This document shows positions 58,722 to 64,000 of a stretch of DNA of 64,000 nucleotides, piece after piece. The stretch is from assembly GCF_016860545.1 (NCBI RefSeq), contig NZ_BNEB01000005.1, forward strand, positions 1,860,001-1,924,000, read 5' to 3'. Below the pieces are notes generated by a model, which had not been told where the DNA came from, did no database searches, and saw only the letters and a list, made by a program, of their open reading frames with translations. The translations under genes were made by a program, and so were the position numbers. This stretch comes from Streptomyces asoensis (GTDB lineage: Bacteria; Actinomycetota; Actinomycetes; Streptomycetales; Streptomycetaceae). Positions within the stretch are counted from its first letter, which is position 1. Every line of letters starts with the position of its first letter.

Positions 58722-59966
58722 ATGTCGCAGACCGTGACCAACTGGGCCGGCAACATCACCTTCGCCGCCGCGGAACTGCACCGTCCGCGCTCCCTCGACG
58801 CCCTGCGCTCGCTCGTGGCGCGGAGCGCACGGGTACGGGTGCTGGGCAGCGGCCACTCGTTCAACGAGATCGCCGACCCGGGTGACGGCGGGGTGCTGCT
58901 GTCCCTGGAGGGCCTGACCGGGGAGATCGACGTCGACACGGCGGCCCGGACCGTACGGGTCGGGGGCGGGGTCCGCTACGCCGAGCTGGCGCGCCGCGTG
59001 CACGAGCACGGGCTCGCGCTGCCGAACATGGCCTCCCTGCCGCACATCTCGGTCGCGGGATCGGTGGCGACCGGTACGCACGGCTCGGGCGTCCGCAACG
59101 GTTCGCTCGCCTCGGCCGTGCGCGAGGTGGAGATCGTCACCGCCGACGGCTCGACCGTGGTCGTCGGACGGGGCGAGCGGCGGTTCGGCGGGGCCGTCAC
59201 CTCGCTGGGCGCCCTCGGGGTGGTCACCGCGCTCACCCTGGACCTGGAACCCGGCTATCTGGTCGAACAGCACCTCTTCACCGAACTCCCGCTGGAACGA
59301 CTGGACTTCGAGACGGTCGCGGCGGCCGCGTACAGCGTCAGCCTGTTCACCGACTGGGCCGCGCCGGGCTTCCGCCAGGTCTGGCTCAAGCGGCGGACGG
59401 ACCAGCCCCTCGCCGACTTCCCCTGGGCGACCCCGGCCGTGGCGGCGCTGCACCCGGTGCCGGGCATGCCGGCGGTCAACTGCACCGAGCAGTTCGGGGT
59501 GCCCGGGCCCTGGCACGAGCGGCTGCCGCACTTCCGGGCGGAGTTCACGCCGAGCAGCGGCAACGAGCTCCAGAGCGAGTACCTGCTGGCGCGCGGACAC
59601 GCCACCGAGGCACTGCACGCGATCGACCGGATCAGGAACACGGTCTCCCCCGTGCTCCAGGTCTGCGAGGTGCGCACCGTCGCCGCCGACGAGCAGTGGC
59701 TGAGCCCCTCCTACGGGCGCGACACCGTCGCGCTGCACTTCACCTGGGTCGAGGACGCGGCGGCGGTGCTGCCCGCGGTACGGGCGGTCGAGGCCGCGCT
59801 GGAGCCCTTCGGACCGCGCCCGCACTGGGGCAAGGTGTTCGCGATGCCGGCGGACGTGGTGCGCGGGCGCTATCCGCGGATGGACGACTTCGCGGCGCTG
59901 GCGCGGGTGCTGGATCCGGGCGCCAAGTTCACCAACGCGTTCCTGCGGGGCGTCCTCGCGGGCTGA
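58722..59966 (+). CDS. alditol oxidase (FAD-dependent)
   Basis: The 414-residue flavoprotein closely resembles Streptomyces alditol oxidase AldO and xylitol oxidase: N-terminal PCMH-type FAD domain with GSGHSFNEIAD, where H45 is the covalent FAD attachment residue, ATGTHGSGVRNG in the pyrophosphate site, and a C-terminal substrate domain with HWGKVFAM. It oxidises polyols such as xylitol or sorbitol at C1 with oxygen, producing hydrogen peroxide. GGAAGGAG (58703-58710) supports the ATG. It lies upstream of a ROK regulator and a sugar importer. Confidence 0.93.
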   Translation: MSQTVTNWAGNITFAAAELHRPRSLDALRSLVARSARVRVLGSGHSFNEIADPGDGGVLLSLEGLTGEIDVDTAARTVRVGGGVRYAELARRVHEHGLALPNMASLPHISVAGSVATGTHGSGVRNGSLASAVREVEIVTADGSTVVVGRGERRFGGAVTSLGALGVVTALTLDLEPGYLVEQHLFTELPLERLDFETVAAAAYSVSLFTDWAAPGFRQVWLKRRTDQPLADFPWATPAVAALHPVPGMPAVNCTEQFGVPGPWHERLPHFRAEFTPSSGNELQSEYLLARGHATEALHAIDRIRNTVSPVLQVCEVRTVAADEQWLSPSYGRDTVALHFTWVEDAAAVLPAVRAVEAALEPFGPRPHWGKVFAMPADVVRGRYPRMDDFAALARVLDPGAKFTNAFLRGVLAG

Positions 59967-59986
59967 CTTCAAGCCACTCCGGGCGA

Positions 59987-60041
59987 CTTTATAAAGCCCC
60001 TTTCCTAACCCCTTGTAGAACGGTTCGGCAGCCCATAGCCT
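59987..60041 (+). promoter_or_regulatory. palindrome and promoter before the ROK gene
   Basis: CTTTATAAAG (59987-59996), a 10-bp palindrome rare in this GC-rich DNA, is followed by a promoter TTGTAG (60013-60018), 17 bp, TAGCCT (60036-60041). Transcription would start near 60048, giving a ~70-nt leader. Confidence 0.55.
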
Positions 60042-60117
60042 GACGCGGCGCCGGTGCCGTCGCAGTGCGGGCCCGCCCGGCACGCGACGGGACGGAAGGG
60101 ATGAGGGGGCACGCTGC

Positions 60118-61398
60118 ATGAAGCGCGGCACATCACGTGACATCCGTACCGCGAACCGCTATGAGGTGCTGCGCCAGATCATCGCCGCCTCGCCCACCTC
60201 CCGGCAGGAGCTCGCGGCGGCGACCGGGCTCTCCCTCGCCACCGTCGCCACCCTCGTCGGCGAACTGCTCGACCTCCGCATGATCACCGAGGTCGGGTTC
60301 GAGGACTCGGCGGGTGGCCGCCCGCGGGGACTCGTGGCCGTCAACGCGTCGGGGGGCGCGTTGATCGGCGTGGACATCGCGGAGACCTACGTCCATGTGG
60401 AGCTCTTCGACCTGGCCCTGAACGTGCTGGCCCGGGCCGAGGAGAACATGCGGCCCGGTGAGAGCCGGCCCGAACAGGTGGTCGCCCATGTCGCCGCGGC
60501 CGCCGGATCGGTGGTCGCGCAGGCCGGGGTCGAGGCGGCCCGGGTGCTCGGCGTCGGGGTGAGCGTGCCGGGGCAGGTGGACCGGGCGACCGGCGTCTCC
60601 GAGTACGCGCCCAACTGGGACTGGCACGACGTGCCGTTGCTCGACCTGCTCGCCGAGCACATCGCCTATCCGCTGTACCTGGACAACCCGCTGCGCGCGG
60701 GCGCGGTCGCCGAGCTGTGGTTCGGGGCGGCGCGCGGGCGCGGGGACGCCGTGGTGGTCAACCTGGGCACGGGCGTGGGGGCCGGTCTGGTCCTCGGCGG
60801 GGGGCTGCACCGGGGCGTCAGCAACAGTGCCGGGGAGTGGGGGCACACCACCCTCGTCCTCGACGGCCGGCTGTGCCGCTGCGGCAACCACGGCTGCGTG
60901 GAGACGTACGTCGGGGCGCCCGGCATCATGCAGAACCTGCGCGAACTCAGCCCGCGCAGCACCCTGTTGCATCCCGACGACCAGACCGCCACGATCGACG
61001 CACTGGCCGCCGGGGTGGCCGCGGGCGACCCGGTCGCCGTCAAGGTGGTCCGGGACACGGCGCGTTATCTCGGCGCCGGCATCGCCAACCTGGTGAACGT
61101 GCTCAATCCCGAGGTGGTGGTGCTGAGCAGCTGGGTCGCCGCCCGGCTCGGCGCGCCGCTCCTGGAGGAGGTGCGCGAGGCCGTCGCCCGGCACGCGCTG
61201 AAGCGCCCGCTGGCCGCCAGCCGGATCGTGCTCTCCCCGATCCCCAGCGACCCTGCCTGTCTCGGGGCGGCCACGTTCGCCCTGGAAGGCGCGTTGCAGT
61301 CGGTGGGACAGCGCGGCGCCCGACGCGCCGTCCCCGCCGGGACCAGGCCCCGCCCGGCGCCGCCCGTCCCCGGACCCGTGGAAGGCACGCGGCCTTGA
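60118..61398 (+). CDS. ROK-family transcriptional regulator
   Basis: The 426-residue protein has an N-terminal MarR/winged helix (ANRYEVLRQIIAASPTSRQE..GLSLATVATLVGELLDL) and a ROK sugar-kinase-like domain. The ATP/sugar site remnants and zinc motif CRCGNHGCVETYVG (around residue 258) are present, as are NLGTGVGAGLVLGG and SAGEWGHTTL. ROK regulators bind a sugar or sugar phosphate and release DNA. The gene lies upstream of a sugar ABC importer, the most likely target. The tail after ~395 is Pro/Arg-rich. Confidence 0.93.
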   Translation: MKRGTSRDIRTANRYEVLRQIIAASPTSRQELAAATGLSLATVATLVGELLDLRMITEVGFEDSAGGRPRGLVAVNASGGALIGVDIAETYVHVELFDLALNVLARAEENMRPGESRPEQVVAHVAAAAGSVVAQAGVEAARVLGVGVSVPGQVDRATGVSEYAPNWDWHDVPLLDLLAEHIAYPLYLDNPLRAGAVAELWFGAARGRGDAVVVNLGTGVGAGLVLGGGLHRGVSNSAGEWGHTTLVLDGRLCRCGNHGCVETYVGAPGIMQNLRELSPRSTLLHPDDQTATIDALAAGVAAGDPVAVKVVRDTARYLGAGIANLVNVLNPEVVVLSSWVAARLGAPLLEEVREAVARHALKRPLAASRIVLSPIPSDPACLGAATFALEGALQSVGQRGARRAVPAGTRPRPAPPVPGPVEGTRP

Positions 61399-62176
61399 CC
61401 CCGCCCACCGGCGACTTACGCCCCGCCCCGCACGCACCCGGACAGCCGCCCCGCCCCTCCGGAGCCCCGGCCGCCGGCCACGGAGCCGCGCGGCCCGTCC
61501 GCCGCGCCGGAGCCCCGGCCGCGGGGTGCGGGGCCCGGGCGCTGTGGCGCGATGTCGGCGGCAGGGCCGTCGGGGGCGCCCCCGTGGCCGGGGTGACGGT
61601 GGACAGGGCCGCCGGGGTGCGCCGGGCGTCCGGGGCGTGGGAGAAGCCGTCGGGCGTTCCCCGGGGCGCGGTCGCCCCTCCGTGCCCGCCGGAGGCTGCG
61701 GTACACCGGGACGGTGCGCCCGCCCATGGCCTCGCACCGCGCCGATCGGCGATCGCCGACGGGCCCCGCACCTGCCCGACCGGCGCGGATCGCTCCACCG
61801 CCGGCGAGCGGCGAGGCGACGGGGACGCGCAGGTGATCCCGCGCGGCCCCGCACACCGGGACCGCGGGGCTCGGCCCGCGCGGTAACCCGACGGGGCATC
61901 AGCCCCCCCCTTGAGCGAGGGTCGCCGGCCCTGACACCGGCGGCCCTCAACCCTCTTTCAGCGCGCCCGCGTTACCCCTACCGCGACCGCTTCACACCCA
62001 CCTCTCACGCACCCCGCGTTCGCCATTCCGAACCGAACACAACGCTTCGAACAGACTTCGTCCAACCCCTTGCCGAAGCCTTAGCCGAAGGTTAGCGTCC
62101 GGCTCCGCAACGCCATTCGAGCCATCCGGCGCCGAACCCGCCGAGCCGCAGCCGTACTCGAGACAAGGACGTCACC
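61399..62176. other. 778-bp gap between the ROK gene and the ABC importer
   Basis: No gene is supported; frames here show only the Arg/Pro composition of noncoding GC-rich DNA. The last ~150 bp before the binding-protein gene become less GC-rich and hold the promoter and CTTCG/CGAAG half-sites listed next. Confidence 0.55.
62045..62098 (+). promoter_or_regulatory. promoter and CTTCG/CGAAG operator array of the sugar importer
   Basis: TTGCCG (62070-62075), 17 bp, TAGCGT (62093-62098) makes a fair promoter. Half-sites CTTCG at 62045-62049 and 62056-62060 face CGAAG at 62074-62078 and 62086-62090, the latter pair inside the promoter as a 12-bp direct repeat. The ROK protein is the natural candidate to bind. 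Confidence 0.5.
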
Positions 62177-63442
62177 ATGTCGGCAATGAGCAACAGCAAC
62201 TGGTCCCGCAGGTCCCTCTTCCGGGCCGCCGCCGGCATGGCCGCCGCCGGCTCGCTCGCCGCGTGCGGGGGAAACAACGGGCGCGGTGGCGGGGCCGGTT
62301 CGGGCGTCGCCCTGACGCAGTACTTCCACGCGTACGGCGAGGCGGGCACCGAACAGGCCATCAGGAAGTACGCGAAGGCCTACGACAAGGCCGCCGTGAG
62401 CACGCAGTGGATCACCAGCGCCGACTTCGAGAGCAAGCTGTTCGCCACGCTGCTCACCAAGAACGCGCCCGACCTCTTCGAGTTCCACCCGCAGATCCAG
62501 ATGGTCAAGAGCGGCCAGGTGGCGGACCTGACGGACATCATCGAGCCGGTCAGGAACGACTTCAATCCGGCCGACATCACGTCGCACACGGTCGACGGGA
62601 AGATCTACGGCGTCCGCATGATCGACGACCCGCAGTTCTTCTTCTACCGCAAGTCGATGCTGGAGAAGGCCAAGGTCGAGGTGCCGACCACGCTCGACGA
62701 ACTGGCGGAGGCCGCCGCCAAGCTCACCACCGGCAAGGTCAAGGGCCTGTACATGGGCGACGACCTGCACAGCGTCATCAACCCGATGATCTGGTCCGCG
62801 GGCGCGGACACCCTCGACGCGAAGAACCAGATCGCGTACCACACCCCCGCCGTCATCGAGGGCATCAAGAAGATGCGCAAGCTGTTCACCAGCGGCCATC
62901 TGCTGCTCGGGGCGCCGACCGCCTCCTGGGACCCCTCCTCGCTCAACCAGGGCCTGTGCGCCATCCAGTTCTGCGGTATGTGGGCGATGCCGTCCATCCA
63001 GAAGGCACTCGGCGACGACTGGGGCGTCTTCCCCTTCCCGAAGACCGTCGACTCGGGCAAGCCGTCGGTCTACAACGGCGGTTGGTCGATGTTCGTGAAC
63101 GCCAAGGGCAAGAACGTCGAGGCGGCCAAGGCGTACGTCAAGTGGCTGTGGATCGACCAGAAGAAGTACCAGGAGGAGTGGGCCACCTCCTTCGGCTTCC
63201 ACATCCCGCCGCGCACCTCGATCGCGCAGACGGCCACCAAGCTCAAGTCGGGCAACGCCGCCGAAGGAGTCCGGCTCTTCAACGAGTTCGGGCACTTCGA
63301 CAACATCGGCTGGACCCAGGCCATGATCACCTCGCTCGAGGACGTCTTCGCCAACGCCGTCCGCAAGGACATGGACCCGGAGGCCGCGCTCGACAAGGCC
63401 GACACGGCCGTCGAGCGCGAACTGAAGAAGCTGTTCGGATAG
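62177..63442 (+). CDS. sugar ABC transporter substrate-binding lipoprotein
   Basis: A 421-residue extracellular binding protein of the family-1 type. The signal has a twin-arginine motif (SRRSLFR, R11-R12) and a lipobox ending at C30 (SLAAC), so it is probably Tat-exported and lipid-anchored. Typical phrases are LTQYFHAYGEAGTEQAIRKY near the mature start and the C-terminal sugar-binding lobe with VYNGGWSMFVNAKGKN. It captures an oligosaccharide or sugar for the permeases that follow. AAGGA (62165-62169) lies upstream. Confidence 0.94.
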   Translation: MSAMSNSNWSRRSLFRAAAGMAAAGSLAACGGNNGRGGGAGSGVALTQYFHAYGEAGTEQAIRKYAKAYDKAAVSTQWITSADFESKLFATLLTKNAPDLFEFHPQIQMVKSGQVADLTDIIEPVRNDFNPADITSHTVDGKIYGVRMIDDPQFFFYRKSMLEKAKVEVPTTLDELAEAAAKLTTGKVKGLYMGDDLHSVINPMIWSAGADTLDAKNQIAYHTPAVIEGIKKMRKLFTSGHLLLGAPTASWDPSSLNQGLCAIQFCGMWAMPSIQKALGDDWGVFPFPKTVDSGKPSVYNGGWSMFVNAKGKNVEAAKAYVKWLWIDQKKYQEEWATSFGFHIPPRTSIAQTATKLKSGNAAEGVRLFNEFGHFDNIGWTQAMITSLEDVFANAVRKDMDPEAALDKADTAVERELKKLFG

Positions 63443-63462
63443 GCCGCGGGACGGATCACGAC

Positions 63463-64000
63463 ATGTCGACGACCAGCACGCGCGGCCTCGCGCGCCCCGC
63501 CCCGGCGAAGGCCGCACCGGCCAGGCCGCGGCGGGGACTGCGGGGCAGCCCCACGTTCAACTTCTGGCTCTTCTGCGGGCCCTTCCTCGTCGGTCTGGCG
63601 ATCTTCGTCTACGCGCCGATCCTGTGGAGTCTGTGGCTGAGCTTCTTCGAGGCCCGCTTCACCGTCACCCCCGACAAGTTCGTCGGCTTCGAGAACTACA
63701 CCTACATGCTGACGAACGACGACTTCGTCGGCTCGCTCGGCACCTTCACCGCCTTCGCCGCGTTCATCGTGCCCACCACCTGGGCCCTCTCCCTGGGCCT
63801 GGCCCTGCTGGTGAACCGGCTGCGCTTCATGCGGGCGTTCTTCCGCTCGGTCTTCTTCCTGCCGACCGCGTGCAGTTACGTGGCCGCCTCGCTGATCTGG
63901 AAGATGTCCATCTTCAGCGGGGTCCGCTTCGGCCTGATGAACACGGTCCTCGGCTGGTTCGGGATCGAGAACATCGCCTGGCTCGTCGACCCCGACCCGC
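63463..64000 (+). CDS. sugar ABC transporter permease, MalF-type (partial, 3' end outside window)
   Basis: The visible 179 residues start with a basic, Ala/Pro-rich cytoplasmic tail (1-30), then a membrane helix (FWLFCGPFLVGLAIFVYAPI), an outside segment (FTVTPDKFVGFENYTYML) and helices three and four. This is the standard N-terminal half of a binding-protein-dependent sugar permease; the EAA loop would lie beyond the window. It starts 20 bp after the binding-protein gene and belongs to the same operon. Confidence 0.92.
   Translation, partial: MSTTSTRGLARPAPAKAAPARPRRGLRGSPTFNFWLFCGPFLVGLAIFVYAPILWSLWLSFFEARFTVTPDKFVGFENYTYMLTNDDFVGSLGTFTAFAAFIVPTTWALSLGLALLVNRLRFMRAFFRSVFFLPTACSYVAASLIWKMSIFSGVRFGLMNTVLGWFGIENIAWLVDPDP

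Noticed and set aside
61416..61856. Frames between the ROK gene and the sugar importer
   Set aside because: No motif or translation signal; composition of noncoding GC-rich DNA on both strands.
1..64000. CRISPR arrays, tRNA/rRNA genes, insertion sequences, known riboswitches
   Set aside because: No regularly spaced repeats, cloverleaf sequences, transposase motifs or riboswitch cores were recognised by eye; a covariance-model scan would be needed to exclude small RNAs.

Overview
This 64 kb window is about 72-74% GC. Its genes use G/C in third codon positions, GTG and TTG starts are common, and it carries typical actinomycete families: NarL-type two-component pair, PucR, ROK, DUF2637, CBM2 and RICIN secreted enzymes, an iron box of the DmdR type. 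All of this points to a Streptomyces chromosome (genus inferred from family content; no 16S rRNA is present). I found no transposase, integrase, CRISPR array, rRNA or tRNA, so it reads as ordinary chromosome with accessory genes.

Layout. 1-4.3 kb: end of a LuxR/LAL-like regulator, a secreted trypsin, a winged-helix protein and a CorA transporter. 4.3-9.0 kb: a leftward kdp potassium-pump operon, kdpF-A-B-C, preceded by an overlapping 27-codon membrane microprotein. 9.5-10.7 kb: GtrA-like and VOC proteins. 10.8-14.1 kb: a leftward group made of an ECF sigma factor, two paralogous small membrane proteins (one very rich in Met and His) and a YcnI-like copper protein; together they look like a copper-handling locus. 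14.2-21.2 kb: SGNH hydrolase, MMPL exporter, two-component system and a cysteine-desulfurase-like enzyme. 21.3-24.1 kb: furA-katG oxidative-stress pair. 24.4-28.8 kb: two secreted GH43 enzymes with RICIN and AbfB domains, a deacetylase lipoprotein behind a striking 44-bp dyad, and a SRPBCC protein.

28.9-37.7 kb is a purine-catabolism block: three-subunit xanthine dehydrogenase, purine permease and XdhC maturation factor on the minus strand, facing away from a PucR regulator. 37.9-42.6 kb: a TPR-like protein, a GntR regulator, an iron-box-controlled FhuF ferric reductase, a DUF2637 membrane protein and a RsbW-like ATPase. A gene-poor 1.1 kb follows. 43.7-51.9 kb: a secreted protein divergent from a membrane-tethered HTH protein, a PoxB-like enzyme, a degenerate PP2C-like protein, an HTH regulator and a DUF456 membrane protein. 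52-55.3 kb: alkylation repair (ogt plus an Ada-AlkA fusion) and rsgA with a short leader frame. 55.5-60 kb: a membrane protein that joins a sigma-like N-terminus and an HX3CX2C motif to an outside CBM2 domain, a radical-SAM protein with unusual cysteine spacing, and an alditol oxidase. The right end holds a ROK regulator and the start of a sugar ABC importer (binding protein and first permease).

The most interesting candidates are the CBM2 transmembrane regulator (55.5-57.0 kb), the ECF-YcnI-Met/His locus (10.8-14.1 kb), the kdp microprotein, the CX8CX2C radical-SAM protein, and several strong palindromes that look like unassigned operators (27.46-27.50 and 15.48-15.51 kb). All functional statements rest on sequence motifs and family knowledge; no database search was run.
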